Source: Dyadobacter sp. LHD-138
GTDB taxonomy: Bacteria; Bacteroidota; Bacteroidia; Cytophagales; Spirosomataceae
Length of the DNA stretch: 64,000 bases
Assembly: GCF_030929615.1 (NCBI RefSeq)
Contig: NZ_JAVFVU010000019.1
Span: forward strand, 18,228 to 82,227
Direction of reading: 5' to 3'
Within the stretch, counting starts at the first letter, position 1. Each line of letters opens with the position of its first letter. A program made the position numbers and the translations under genes. The notes under the pieces are model-generated. The model was not told the DNA's origin, did not search any database, and worked only from the letters and a program-made list of their open reading frames with translations. Shown piece by piece: positions 35,755 through 44,913 of the stretch.

Positions 35755-36289
35755 ACATCAAACCATTTACAGGGATTGTAACGTCAATATCAATTAACCA
35801 GCCTTGCATATTGGCGTTGGCGACCTTGCCGACGGGCAGGATCTTGTCCTGGAAGATTTCAAAGATTACTTGGTAGTCCTGGCCTTCGACCTCGTTTACT
35901 TCGGTGGCATACCATTCGGCAGCCTGACGGATCAGCCCGACCATTTTTAACATCTTTTTCCAGGCTTCGTTTCTGGCTTCGAGTTTAACATCCGGTAATG
36001 CTGCCTGCGCTCCCATTTTTTTCATGATCATGACGGTGCAGGCAAAAGTCGCGCAAGTGAGTCCGGCGCCATTATCCCGTAGTGGCGTTTCGGCCACCTG
36101 GAAGGTGCAAACTGTCTGATTTGGCTTTACGTCGTTATCAAACACCTTGGCTATTTCCGCTATCCCTTCGGGGCCGACAGAAAGCGTGCGGGCAACATCG
36201 ATGCCGGGAAGGTTCCGGACAACCTGTTCAAAAAATTCTTTAAGGGTAATCAAATCGGTGATTACGACCATGCCGGTGTTAGTACTCAT
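35747..36289 (-). CDS. Phage structural protein, possible tail terminator or minor tail protein
   Basis: 180 residues from ATG at 36289, which overlaps the upstream stop (TATGAGTACTAA); the frame is open higher up but that part overlaps the neighbour and is low-quality sequence. It begins MSTNTGMVVITDLITLKEFF and includes TLSVGPEGIAEIAKVFDND and GQDYQVIFEIFQDKILPVG. No family recognised; the position suggests a head-tail joining or tail terminator role. Confidence 0.55.
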   Translation of the reverse strand: MSTNTGMVVITDLITLKEFFEQVVRNLPGIDVARTLSVGPEGIAEIAKVFDNDVKPNQTVCTFQVAETPLRDNGAGLTCATFACTVMIMKKMGAQAALPDVKLEARNEAWKKMLKMVGLIRQAAEWYATEVNEVEGQDYQVIFEIFQDKILPVGKVANANMQGWLIDIDVTIPVNGLMYV

Positions 36290-37100
36290 ATCCGTTGTCT
36301 TGGTTATCGCGGGTTTCTTCCGCGGTGATTGTGTCGTCCAGGGCGGCGGCGTACACCAGGTGGGCGTATTGTTTGCCCACGCTATCAAAGTCTCCGAAAT
36401 GCCCTTCTTTGGCGATGTTTTTAAGTAACATGATCCAGCCGCGGCCGTCGCCATACCGGGGCGCTGTGTCGCCTCCGAAAAGGCCTTCGTACTGTTCCAG
36501 AAAAGATTTTGCCTGCACTTCGAAATAGGTCAGGATAACCATTTTCATTTGCAGATCCATCGATTCCAGGGAGGCGGCGCGTTTCATCATTCTGGCTTCG
36601 TTAAAGGTTTCGCGGTCATCACCGGTCCAGTCCGGTGATGACAAAAACGCTTTCAAGTCCGATCTGGCCGGGCGGCACAAAGTGGCAATAAGCCGGTTTA
36701 AAGCCGTGGGGTCTGGCTCGTCGGGATCCGCAAAATCGGTGTAGGCGATGAAGGCCATCGACAATTCCAGGGCGGTGGTGTCGGCAAAGTTTTCTTCCGG
36801 AAGAATGTAATTAACTCCTTCGTGTTCAAAGTAGGGGAACGGCCGGTCTTCGGGCGCGGTAAATACCCATTTGACTTGCTCCTTTAACATTTGCCATTCC
36901 CTGGTCGTCATGGCCCAGGTTGCCCATTGCTTTGCCGAGATCAGGAAAGTGATCTGTACCAACAATTCAAACACTTCATCCGTGATGTCCTGGGGTGATA
37001 ACCTTGAAAAGACGATCAGCCTGGCAATCGTTTCGGGGTCGCATTCCTGCCAGCTGGCCGGTGCGTAATAAGTTTTCTTATTGTATTTTAATATATCCAT
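36279..37100 (-). CDS. Phage tail-region protein, chaperone-like (unassigned)
   Basis: 273 residues, acidic and soluble. N-terminus MDILKYNKKTYYAPASWQE, central DFADPDEPDPTALNRLIATLCRP, then ARMMKRAASLESMDLQMKMVILTYFEVQAKSFLEQYEGLFGGD. The last segment resembles the short helix of G-type tail assembly chaperones, and the location upstream of the tape measure fits. ATG at 37100 overlaps the stop of the preceding gene. Function is inference. Confidence 0.5.
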   Translation of the reverse strand: MDILKYNKKTYYAPASWQECDPETIARLIVFSRLSPQDITDEVFELLVQITFLISAKQWATWAMTTREWQMLKEQVKWVFTAPEDRPFPYFEHEGVNYILPEENFADTTALELSMAFIAYTDFADPDEPDPTALNRLIATLCRPARSDLKAFLSSPDWTGDDRETFNEARMMKRAASLESMDLQMKMVILTYFEVQAKSFLEQYEGLFGGDTAPRYGDGRGWIMLLKNIAKEGHFGDFDSVGKQYAHLVYAAALDDTITAEETRDNQDNGYEY

Positions 37101-39097
37101 CAGGCCGGGTCAATTCTAATGATCAGATCGGGATCGCCCCAGTTCGAAACGATGTTCGCGAAACGGTACGTTTGCGGACCACTCAAAACGGGGCTGGTCT
37201 GGTTTTTCGACGGGATACTGACACGATAGGGCAATGTTGGCACATTGGCAAACATGCACCGTACATCAATATTCCGCGTACCCGCTGGCAAGGTTGTGTC
37301 CGAGAAACGAGGCGGTGCACCGGTGTAGGTCGTATTCGGAATTAATTCCACGTCATTGATCATTATAGCGCCAATCGGGTTATAAGATCCGCCGTAGTTA
37401 CCATTACCATCACCTGGTGTGTAGTTGATCAAACCTAGCTTCAAATTCACGGCCGGGATGCAGCCACCGCTACTGTCAGCGTTGGCCTGTGTGTCCAGGG
37501 CGGTCCATGCCGTTTGGGCTTTGGCCTGAGCGTCGGCCTGGCTTAGCTCAGAGCCGTAGGATCCGGCTGGGATGGCGATTGCCCAGGTTGTACCTACCTG
37601 CCCATTGCCGCAGGTGGATTTTTTGAAATTAGATTGCCCTGCAATGAAGGTATTAAAGAAGGGAGTAGTAGACGCTGCACATGCGCCCGTGTCCCAGGGC
37701 GGGATATATCCGTCCGTTCCTGAAATGTTGGCTTTCGTGGTGATCGGGCGCACATTTTCACCAGAATCCAGGTAATATTTTACCAGCTCGTTTACGATCT
37801 GTTTTCCGGTCCGTAAACCGTTCGCGTCCAGCTGGCAACTTACAGACCATTGTTTCCAACCGGTTTGACGTGTGACCGGCACAATTTTCGGCAGTTTGGA
37901 GTACCCTCCAATACCGTTGGCGTACGTGAAACTTAAAGTCCGCTCAATGGGCCATTCCGTATTACTTTGGGTGGTCAGTCCACCGAAATTGGGGGTTAAA
38001 GGGATAAATTCGTCACCATCGACAATATAGAATTCCTCAGAAAGGGCAAGGTCTTCCAGGTATTCGCGGTGGTTTGCATTTAACCAGTTGCCAACATTTA
38101 CGGTGATCTGACGTTCGCCAGTCACGTTATTGATCAGGACTTCCGAAACGGTTGGTAAGTAATCGTAATCGGTGAAACGTTCGAGGATTTGCCGGTTAAT
38201 ACTGACGGATTCACTCGCAGATCCTACACAGCGCAAGGTGTCATAACCGCCCAGACTATTCTGGAAAACAATGTATTTGACCGACTCGTATGCAAAGCGG
38301 TCAATCCGGTAAAAACGCGTTTCGCTGACCTGTTCACCGTTTTCGTTCGACAACCACACTTCGTACCAGGTTACGGGTTTGGTCCTGGCTTGCAGGTTAA
38401 GTTCGGAATAGCCCACCGGTACAGAGTAAACCGTCATAGGCGTTACATTGTCCACAGTTTTGGCCGTGAAAGTTTCCGCTGAATTGTCGGCATAATACAC
38501 CCGGGCGCGAAGGTTTAAGGACCTAGGCGACGGGGTGAAGTTGGTAAGAAAATACAGGCGTTCCGGCTGGTCAGTCCTTACCAGCTTGCCGTCAGGTTGC
38601 CAGGTTAGAAACTTACTGAGCTGCCCACCAATCACCTGGGTAAAGAAAACGTCTTTGTACATCGAAAAATGACGCATCGCCATTTGCGCACGGATCGCCC
38701 ACAGGGTTGTGGATGTCTCTGTCCGGATCAGGGTTTCATCGTTGTAGGCGGAGCTAACGTAGTAATACTGACGGGTCAGGTTAGGACACACTGAAATGAA
38801 ATTATCCGCGTACACGGGCGGCGTCGCGCTCAGCTGGTCGTCAATCCGGGTTTGCACTTCAAAATATGCGCCTGGGCTGATTGTATAGCCATCAGGTACG
38901 GGCTTTTCAGATGCTTCCTGAATGGGCAAGTTTATAAATTGGCTGTTTTGGAAAGACTTCTGGATCCGTAATTCAAGCTGATAACGAAGATCTACCCGGC
39001 TTGCACCTGGTGCCAGAACAACGGGATCCACCAAAACGACAATGGGGTTCCGGGTCATTTGCAGCTTTTGGTGCTGCATGGTTGCTAAGTAATCCAT
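37100..39097 (-). CDS. DUF5977 domain-containing phage structural protein
   Basis: 665 residues. The N-terminal ~450 residues form beta-rich domains with NRQILERFTDYDYLPTVSEV and TQSNTEWPIERTLSFTYANGI. The DUF5977 domain sits at about residues 500-560: KSTCGNGQVGTTWAI, PAGSYGSELSQADAQAKA and a closing SSGGC, as in many Bacteroidota surface proteins. It starts at a TAATG overlap with the preceding gene. By place in the cassette (before chaperone-like genes and tape measure) it may be a tail or head-tail fibre-like component. No signal peptide. Confidence 0.75.
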   Translation of the reverse strand: MDYLATMQHQKLQMTRNPIVVLVDPVVLAPGASRVDLRYQLELRIQKSFQNSQFINLPIQEASEKPVPDGYTISPGAYFEVQTRIDDQLSATPPVYADNFISVCPNLTRQYYYVSSAYNDETLIRTETSTTLWAIRAQMAMRHFSMYKDVFFTQVIGGQLSKFLTWQPDGKLVRTDQPERLYFLTNFTPSPRSLNLRARVYYADNSAETFTAKTVDNVTPMTVYSVPVGYSELNLQARTKPVTWYEVWLSNENGEQVSETRFYRIDRFAYESVKYIVFQNSLGGYDTLRCVGSASESVSINRQILERFTDYDYLPTVSEVLINNVTGERQITVNVGNWLNANHREYLEDLALSEEFYIVDGDEFIPLTPNFGGLTTQSNTEWPIERTLSFTYANGIGGYSKLPKIVPVTRQTGWKQWSVSCQLDANGLRTGKQIVNELVKYYLDSGENVRPITTKANISGTDGYIPPWDTGACAASTTPFFNTFIAGQSNFKKSTCGNGQVGTTWAIAIPAGSYGSELSQADAQAKAQTAWTALDTQANADSSGGCIPAVNLKLGLINYTPGDGNGNYGGSYNPIGAIMINDVELIPNTTYTGAPPRFSDTTLPAGTRNIDVRCMFANVPTLPYRVSIPSKNQTSPVLSGPQTYRFANIVSNWGDPDLIIRIDPA

Positions 39098-40086
39098 TAT
39101 TTCATCCGGAAAATTGAACTGTACTGACTATTATCTGGCAATTTGTTGGTTGGCTGGGCTTTGGATGCCTGGCTTTCGGCATACAAGGGGAACAATGCGA
39201 TGTTATTAACCAGGTAAGCACGCAGGGCATTTTGCCATTTTTTAGCCTCTGTTTCGGCAGATCGGACCAGGCTCATGATGGTTTCATTGTCGATGGCCTT
39301 GGAATTGTAGATCCCGTCAAAATCACTGAGTACGCGGATGTTTCCATTGCTGATCATGGCGAACTGTAAATTCGGAAGGGCGACGTAATAGGCAGTCAAA
39401 GCCAGCGCGCGGCGTATGGCCGATAACAAAACCTGTTCGTTCAGGGACAGATCCCCCGCAACCAGGCCTTCTTTAAGCCGGTCGTATTGCGCCTTACCGA
39501 TCCGAGGCAAAACAAAATCACGCTCCGCCAGCTTGATGTATGGCCGCATGTTTAAAAACAGGCGATAGTTGCCATCGATCTGTGGCAGGAATTCGCTCAT
39601 GACGGTAGCAGACGGCACAAAAAGCGCACGGGTAGCTTTTGCGGTTTCTGAATTCTTATACGCTGGAAAGTGGTCAGTGTTTTCTTCCAGGTAAACCAAA
39701 ACCGCTTCCAGGGCGGCGACGGCGTTCTTTTCCGTCTCGCGGATCCTGCGATCAAGAACACCGATACGGACCGGTTGCGTACTGTCGGTTCCAAGTTCCT
39801 GTAAACCATTGTCACCATCATTCCCGATACTGAAAGGAAGATATTTCAGGTATGCAAACCAGGCCAACGCACGCTGTGTCTTGGTCAACAGTATGGTTTT
39901 CTTTGGCTCTATCCCGAAATCATCGCGGAATTGTTCCAGGTCGGCCAGTATTTCGGGACCAACGGCGCGTTCTAAAATGGTTTCCTGAGCCTCGTTAATG
40001 TAGGCTTGTAGGAATTCGTCAGTACTGGCGGCCATGACTGCCCGGCCGAGATATAATATTAAGTCGTCAACACTTTTAAGCAGCAT
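39097..40086 (-). CDS. Phage protein following portal, DUF6712-like
   Basis: 329 residues from ATG at 40086, which overlaps the last codons of the portal gene (GAAGATGCTGCTTAA); the frame extends further upstream, but into the portal gene. Mostly helical, with DDLILYLGRAVMAASTDEF, a region RALAWFAYLKYLPFSIGNDGD and FLNMRPYIKLAERDFVLPRIG. I believe this is the DUF6712 type often found after portal genes in Bacteroidota prophages. It may be an adaptor or connector protein. Confidence 0.6.
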   Translation of the reverse strand: MLLKSVDDLILYLGRAVMAASTDEFLQAYINEAQETILERAVGPEILADLEQFRDDFGIEPKKTILLTKTQRALAWFAYLKYLPFSIGNDGDNGLQELGTDSTQPVRIGVLDRRIRETEKNAVAALEAVLVYLEENTDHFPAYKNSETAKATRALFVPSATVMSEFLPQIDGNYRLFLNMRPYIKLAERDFVLPRIGKAQYDRLKEGLVAGDLSLNEQVLLSAIRRALALTAYYVALPNLQFAMISNGNIRVLSDFDGIYNSKAIDNETIMSLVRSAETEAKKWQNALRAYLVNNIALFPLYAESQASKAQPTNKLPDNSQYSSIFRMK

Positions 40087-41452
40087 CTTCTTGATCGGTT
40101 TGTTGTGAATTTGAACCCTGATTGCCTGAATCCTGCTGTGTTTTCGCCTGCTTTCCTGCTGGGTTTTTGTCATCACTGACCAGCAGGATATCAAAGAAAC
40201 CGGCAAACACATCATCCGGAAGATTTAAGGCGGTTTTGACATCGTGATTGAACGGGCTAAGGATTAATTGGCGTTCGCGTGGCGTACGAAAAAACTGCTG
40301 GTAATTGGCAGATACTTTCAATTCGCTTCCGGATCCCCCAATGGTTTTACCATCAGAAACACCGGCAAGGGTTGGCAACATCCGGGATGCGTTGGCGAAA
40401 GCACGTAGGGCGATGTCGTAGGCTTCCTGCAATTCCTTGGCGTTTAATGATCGTTTGATCTCTTCAAAGGCGATCATCCCCGACATTTTTCCGTCCGGAC
40501 CCATGTCGCATTCATCGAAAATGACTTTCGGCCCTGACTCGCTAGTGATCATTTCTTCAACCTTTTCGTAAAATGCGTCCCGAACTTTTTCCTTTTCTTT
40601 TTCTGGGTCGTAGCTGTCATCGTTATTGTCGATGGCAGCTGCGGCGTTGGCGATCATTTGATCAAAATAGGCAGTAGCAACCCGGCAGATGTGGGCTATG
40701 TTTTTGTTGTGCTTGACAGTCGAACCGATGGATTTGGCAATGAAATTCATAACCTCAATCCACATGACTGTTTCTTCGCCCCAATACTGGCCGAAACCAT
40801 AATACGCCTGGCCGCTTTGGTAGGGCCGAAGCTGGAAAATAGTTTCGGCCAGGTTGGCGTTTTTCGGATTGTAGGCCGGTGTAGCGATCGTGTTTTTGCT
40901 GACACTTTCAGAGCTGGACCAGTCCGAGTTCATTAACCAGGTTTCTACATTTCTACCGGTGGTTTTTACCGCACGGCAAACGATAGCGTCTTTAACACTG
41001 TAAATCGGTAGTTTTCCTTCGAGTGTCCGGTTAACAAAGATGTTTCCCGTCTCGATCAGCGATGTACACATGGCATTGACAAGGCCGTTAAGACCTTCCA
41101 TACCGTACGATTTGGCGTAGTTCTTCGTCGCTTTGTTGGAAAACGGGATCCGGTTGATGATCCCGTTTTGCTCGACATGTTTAAACCATCCGAAACCGCC
41201 CCCAAAAATAAAATCGGCCCTGGCTTCGATCAGGTTTTGAGCATCGCCGTTGCTTCGTAAAAGTTTCAGGCGCTCATTTGGCAAAAGGTTGTTTTCGCCC
41301 CACGGATATAGTTCGAAATCCTTTCCGTCAACTTTTACGGTCCGCTGGACATTACCGCGGGAACTGTTGATGTCGCGCTGTTCTTGTGGATCCACCGAGG
41401 CGGACTTTGAAAAGTGGATCATCCGGGTTTTGGGTCTTGAATTATTTGACAT
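40076..41452 (-). CDS. Phage portal protein
   Basis: 458 residues. Portal features: FELYPWGENNLLPNERLKLLRSN near the start, the ADFIFGGGFGWF segment, SVKDAIVCRAVKTTGRN, a long central helical stretch with EKVRDAFYEKVEEMITSE (stem), and a C-terminal FRTPRERQLILSPFNHDVKTAL followed by an acidic/Gln-rich tail. It forms the ring through which DNA enters the head. It follows TerL with one small gene between them. Confidence 0.85.
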   Translation of the reverse strand: MSNNSRPKTRMIHFSKSASVDPQEQRDINSSRGNVQRTVKVDGKDFELYPWGENNLLPNERLKLLRSNGDAQNLIEARADFIFGGGFGWFKHVEQNGIINRIPFSNKATKNYAKSYGMEGLNGLVNAMCTSLIETGNIFVNRTLEGKLPIYSVKDAIVCRAVKTTGRNVETWLMNSDWSSSESVSKNTIATPAYNPKNANLAETIFQLRPYQSGQAYYGFGQYWGEETVMWIEVMNFIAKSIGSTVKHNKNIAHICRVATAYFDQMIANAAAAIDNNDDSYDPEKEKEKVRDAFYEKVEEMITSESGPKVIFDECDMGPDGKMSGMIAFEEIKRSLNAKELQEAYDIALRAFANASRMLPTLAGVSDGKTIGGSGSELKVSANYQQFFRTPRERQLILSPFNHDVKTALNLPDDVFAGFFDILLVSDDKNPAGKQAKTQQDSGNQGSNSQQTDQEDAA

Positions 41453-41464
41453 GGCTAATAAATT

Positions 41465-41773
41465 TTAAAATCTGTGATCAATTTCCCGGCCGTCCACGCT
41501 TCGCAGCAAACACCAAAAGATTTCAAAGGGCTGCCAGGCTCCGGATTTGGTTTTGTATTCCAGGTAGGCCTTACCAGCTCGTTTATTTTCTTTCTGTATG
41601 CTGGATAGGTCGGATTTTTCTTTCCTGTTGTAGTATCCTGACCGGTTTCGGCACTCGTCTTTTTCACCATACGAACCATCTTTTTTCTGGTAGGTAATCG
41701 CGAAAGTTTTTTGATATCCGGATGCCATTTGGATCTGCCGCCTGGCATCTTTTAAATACATTTTCATCATCAT
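41465..41773 (-). CDS. Small basic phage protein between terminase and portal
   Basis: 102 residues, basic: KDARRQIQMASGYQKTFAITYQ, SDLSSIQKENKRAGKAYLEYKT and AWQPFEIFWCLLRSVDGREID. Another frame of similar size overlaps it; this one is more protein-like (Tyr/Lys/Gln distribution, typical start). Function unknown; perhaps a head decoration or DNA-binding protein. Confidence 0.55.
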   Translation of the reverse strand: MMMKMYLKDARRQIQMASGYQKTFAITYQKKDGSYGEKDECRNRSGYYNRKEKSDLSSIQKENKRAGKAYLEYKTKSGAWQPFEIFWCLLRSVDGREIDHRF

Positions 41774-41943
41774 AATGGGTTAAAACTGTGGCAAATCCTT
41801 TGAAACAGGTAGGACGTCATTCTGATTTCGACATCATTCCGGTGTTTTAAAGTGCCTTGTTTTTGATTATCAGTTAGTTATCGCTGAAAACAACCTTTCA
41901 GAGTCCGCTACTCTTGGAGGGGATTGCCCGCCCTGTATCGGTT

Positions 41944-41955
41944 TGGCAATTGCCA
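41944..41955. repeat. TGGCAATTGCCA palindrome downstream of terminase
   Basis: A perfect 12-bp palindrome just after the TerL stop, followed by a half copy TTTGGCAAATTCC. GGCAATTGCC recurs at 45883-45892 with a similar half copy. See findings. Confidence 0.6.
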
Positions 41956-41988
41956 TTTGGCAAATTCCGTTATATGCACGGCCATTTT

Positions 41989-43590
41989 TCAGCTTTGCCT
42001 GGTTCCGAAACGCGGACCGGATCCAGTGGCGGCGATTGGGACAATTCGAGAATATTTTTTAAATAAAATGTAATCGAACGCATCAGAAAGGTGTGTTGCA
42101 TATTGCTGATCCAACTTAATGTTTGATTCCGATGATTTGTCCTTCTCGAAGTTGTCGCCGATGATTGGAGTGTGCTTGAGACTTATTAATAAGCTCTTGC
42201 AATCCTGTTCGTTGATGCGAACACGCGGAACACTTGAATGTCTCTCTGATAAGATTGTGTTGATAACACGATAACGAATCTTGTATGGTGGATAAGAGTT
42301 CTGCACACAGTCAACAATACGCCATCCGTTAGTCATCAGTACTTTCTTATATAGCTGATAGTGGGTCTTGTTACGTCCGGGGTCGCCCTTCTTACCGCTG
42401 TTATCCCCATACAAATAGACCATCTTGCGAGCATGGTCCTTGTACTTGGTACAGAACTTCTCTGCCAGATCTTCCACCAGGGTAGTCTCTGCCTTCTTAA
42501 CAAACATGTTGTCAATGAATCTTAGCTCTTTGTCATGCTCTTGCGCGATAACCTGACAGGTGAAGCCAGCGTTAAAGTCCAGGCTGATTTCAAGCGCCTT
42601 GGTAGTAAGATAGTCCTTACGCTTAGACATATAGAGCCTTGATTTTTCATCAAACTGATACTCGTACATGTCGCTGTACGTGTGCCTGGTAAATGTCAGG
42701 GCGCTATAATAGGCGTTTTCCACCTTCTCAATTCTTCGGTTCATGACCTCGATATCAAAGGCCAGGTCTGATTCCGATGCCTCACGTTCTGACTCTATCC
42801 AGTTTCCGGGCAAGTTCATCAGGTTGTCGTAAGGCGTGGACTCCATGAAGAAATATTGTTCTGGCTTTTTCTTCATCAACTCTTCAGTGCGATATATCCA
42901 CTGTTGTTCTGGCGTCCAGGCTGCCGATGTGAAATCCGCAATCAGCCAGTGCAAGGGATGATTGAGCCCTTTTCGGCCTTTTCTGGGATCCCGGTAGGTG
43001 TATTTATTGGCACGGACCGTTTTACGCAAAACGGTATTGTAGAACGACTCTTTCAGTTTAAAGCTTTCATCCATCACCAACTGGTCCAGGTTCAAACCAC
43101 GGGCCGTATCCGGGCGGTCGGCAGAAAGAAAAACTACCGTATAGCCATTTTTGAAGCAAACGCAATTATCATACGTGTTTACGCCCTCCCAGGGATGCCA
43201 CCATCCCTCTGGTGGGCGCCTGTTAATTACATAATGCCCCCACGTCCGGATCTTCGGATCATATTCATGCAGGCCGTATTCAGCAAATACCTTACGACTC
43301 TGTGAAAGTACTACATCCTGGACGTGCCGGAAGGTCATCGAGGCTAAACCTAACTTTGCCCTGGGAAGCTCAAAAGCAGATTCGGCAATCAAACGCATTA
43401 AAACGTTGGTTTTCCCACACCCCCTACCTCCGTTAAAAGTGGCCCTGAATCCTGCCTGATATCCGATTCCGTCGGCACCTAAAAAATCCGCTTCATTTTC
43501 CAGGACTTTCATCAGAAAATTGGCTTGTGCCGGGTTGGGATGCAGCTTTATGTACGATGGATCATCAACGTACTTCTTGGCTTTCGACAT
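41989..43590 (-). CDS. Terminase large subunit
   Basis: 533 residues from ATG at 43590, chosen because AAAGGAGG lies 8 nt upstream, one of the few classical ribosome sites in the window; the frame is open for another 32 codons within the small subunit gene. Walker A FNGGRGCGKT near residues 50-59, Walker B-like LDQLVMDES near 166-174 and the RNase-H-like nuclease region with SLDFNAG near 335, YLYGDNSGKKGD near 391 and LSDAFDYI near 503. It cuts and pumps DNA into the head. The last residues are Pro/Gly-rich. Confidence 0.93.
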   Translation of the reverse strand: MSKAKKYVDDPSYIKLHPNPAQANFLMKVLENEADFLGADGIGYQAGFRATFNGGRGCGKTNVLMRLIAESAFELPRAKLGLASMTFRHVQDVVLSQSRKVFAEYGLHEYDPKIRTWGHYVINRRPPEGWWHPWEGVNTYDNCVCFKNGYTVVFLSADRPDTARGLNLDQLVMDESFKLKESFYNTVLRKTVRANKYTYRDPRKGRKGLNHPLHWLIADFTSAAWTPEQQWIYRTEELMKKKPEQYFFMESTPYDNLMNLPGNWIESEREASESDLAFDIEVMNRRIEKVENAYYSALTFTRHTYSDMYEYQFDEKSRLYMSKRKDYLTTKALEISLDFNAGFTCQVIAQEHDKELRFIDNMFVKKAETTLVEDLAEKFCTKYKDHARKMVYLYGDNSGKKGDPGRNKTHYQLYKKVLMTNGWRIVDCVQNSYPPYKIRYRVINTILSERHSSVPRVRINEQDCKSLLISLKHTPIIGDNFEKDKSSESNIKLDQQYATHLSDAFDYILFKKYSRIVPIAATGSGPRFGTRQS

Positions 43591-44047
43591 CAATAACCTC
43601 CTTTCTTTCGCTACCAGGTACATGCACATCACCATTGACCACATACACCCGCACACCGGTCGGCATCGATTCTCCTGGTGGGACAATGTTGTCTACTTCG
43701 TCCAGTTTGGACAGTTTCGCAATCCTGTCGATTGCTTTCATGATCACATCCGGGTCATGATCACGGCGGCCAATACTCAGCGCGATGTACGCGGCCTCTT
43801 TCAGAATTTTGGTAATCCCGCGTTTGTCCAGGTCGTAAGCTACGCCCCACAGCTCGTAGGCGTCGCGTAAAATCTGGTATGCGTGGGTTTTTTCGTGGCC
43901 GTATTCATTGTAGAGCATCGCCACGACCTGAGAAGGCGAAAACATTTTGCTGGACCAGCTCCATGCCTTTTTCATCTTTTCAAAGTACAATTGATCACGT
44001 TGGTTAAGCTTTTCGCCTTTCACCAAGTGATCTTTGAACTTATCCAT
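43565..44047 (-). CDS. Terminase small subunit (putative)
   Basis: 160 residues from ATG at 44047, preceded by AAGGAG at a good distance; the frame extends further, but that part contains a hairpin (44103-44130) and no ribosome site. The N-terminal region has MFSPSQVVAMLYNEYGHEKTHA, a helix-turn-helix-like pattern of TerS. The C-terminal part is acidic with KLSKLDEVDNIV. It overlaps TerL by 26 nt. Recognises the packaging site. Confidence 0.75.
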   Translation of the reverse strand: MDKFKDHLVKGEKLNQRDQLYFEKMKKAWSWSSKMFSPSQVVAMLYNEYGHEKTHAYQILRDAYELWGVAYDLDKRGITKILKEAAYIALSIGRRDHDPDVIMKAIDRIAKLSKLDEVDNIVPPGESMPTGVRVYVVNGDVHVPGSERKEVIDVESQEVR

Positions 44048-44102
44048 TTTGTGTTCTCCTTTTTCGGGCAGGCCAGACCCGAAAGGCAATAAGTTGTTAT
44101 CC

Positions 44103-44130
44103 ATATCATTGCGGTTTTGGGCAATGATAT
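44103..44130. repeat. 10-bp palindrome between terminator and terminase genes
   Basis: ATATCATTGC, 8-nt loop GGTTTTGG, GCAATGATAT: a perfect inverted repeat, in the leader of the terminase small subunit gene, just downstream of the terminator at 44157-44190. It may be a packaging-site or RNA element. Confidence 0.55.
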
Positions 44131-44156
44131 CAGATTGATATAGGTAGGAATAGGAC

Positions 44157-44190
44157 AAAAAAACACCCTGTCAGCAAAACTAACAGGGTG
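44157..44190 (-). terminator. Terminator upstream of the terminase genes
   Basis: CACCCTGT / ACAGGGTG, 11-nt loop, with T-run on the leftward strand. It is almost the same as the element at 50329-50362 in both stem and flank (aggacaaaaaaacaccctg). Confidence 0.85.
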
Positions 44191-44217
44191 AATAAATTAT
44201 CAAAACAAACAAGGGTA

Positions 44218-44649
44218 TTAAACCCGAGTACTATAAATTTCGTTTTTAATCAACTTTACATCATTGAGTTGCGGAATTACTAAAACATTTTCACTAGGAA
44301 TCACGCCCCTGGTAATCCAGTTTTGCACCCTGCTAACTTTTAAGTTGTGCTGCTTAGAATAATCTGAAATTGTCATCCAGTCGTGCAGATCATATTCGGC
44401 GCCGGATACGACCAATTTAACATCTTCCAGCCTTTTTAATTCACTCAGATCTTCCTTAATAGTAGCAATTACCTGCTTGGCAGTTGATTGTATATTCAAG
44501 AAAAATGGTTTTGTTTCCTGCTTTTCTTCAGGTGTAAGAGCTTCGTAGAATGCTGCGAATTTTCCCCGTATTTCGACTTTTTCTTCCTCAGAAGCTTTAC
44601 TTAGATCGGATACATAATCCGAAAGCCTTTTTTTAATTTCAGTTTTCAT
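44218..44649 (-). CDS. Phage protein with C-terminal helix-turn-helix-like domain
   Basis: 143 residues. N-terminal half is a charged helix pair (RLSDYVSDLSKASEEEKVEIRG). From about residue 90 WMTISDYSKQHNLKVSRVQNWITRGVIPSEN is an excisionase/MerR-like winged helix pattern ending VIPQLNDVKLIKNEIY. It may be a late regulator acting on the flanking transcripts; it stands between two terminators. Function otherwise unknown. Confidence 0.65.
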   Translation of the reverse strand: MKTEIKKRLSDYVSDLSKASEEEKVEIRGKFAAFYEALTPEEKQETKPFFLNIQSTAKQVIATIKEDLSELKRLEDVKLVVSGAEYDLHDWMTISDYSKQHNLKVSRVQNWITRGVIPSENVLVIPQLNDVKLIKNEIYSTRV

Positions 44650-44685
44650 ATAGTAAAGTTGAAGGGAGGGGTTTCCCCCTCCGTG

Positions 44686-44856
44686 TTAACTTAGATTTTT
44701 TAATTCTTCTCTTAATTTGATCGCTTCGTTTTTTAGTTCTTCAAACGCTGTGTCATGTAAGACTGACGGGGGAAGCATTAAAATCAGTTCGTCAAGTTCG
44801 CTGAGCCTCTTTTTGATTCGGTCAATCAACTCCTCGCGGCGGTTTTTCTTTTTCAT
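44686..44856 (-). CDS. 56-aa charged helical protein
   Basis: ATG at 44856, TAA at 44686-44688. The protein starts MKKKNRREELIDRIKKRLSE, has LPPSVLHDTAFEEL in the middle and ends REELKNLS; two charged helices with heptad-like Leu spacing. A near-perfect promoter (44880-44913) lies upstream. It looks like a coiled-coil regulator or small assembly protein. Confidence 0.6.
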   Translation of the reverse strand: MKKKNRREELIDRIKKRLSELDELILMLPPSVLHDTAFEELKNEAIKLREELKNLS

Positions 44857-44879
44857 ATATCCTTGTTTGTTTTGTTAAA

Positions 44880-44913
44880 CAAAGATAATGTTTGTAAAGT
44901 AATTATACAACAA
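44880..44913 (-). promoter_or_regulatory. Leftward promoter with direct-repeat operator (gtaaagtaatt)
   Basis: Leftward strand: TTG of a TTGTTG element (44908-44913), 20 bp, then TATCTTTG (44880-44887), a perfect match to TAnnTTTG. Two copies of GTAAAGTAATT (plus strand 44894-44904 and 44918-44928) overlap it, so a phage regulator may bind there. Confidence 0.7.

Noticed and set aside
35747..36454. Long 235-aa version of the gene ending at 35747
   Set aside because: The first 55 codons overlap the upstream gene and read as low-quality Pro/Thr-rich sequence; the start at 36289 overlaps the upstream stop neatly.
40076..40215. N-terminal extension of the gene after portal
   Set aside because: It lies within the portal coding sequence; the ATG at 40086 fits the usual stop/start overlap and the family start.
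41455..41748. 97-aa frame overlapping the 102-aa gene before portal
   Set aside because: Its composition (Pro, Lys, Arg repeats and no typical start context) is poorer than that of the overlapping 102-aa frame, so it was treated as a shadow.
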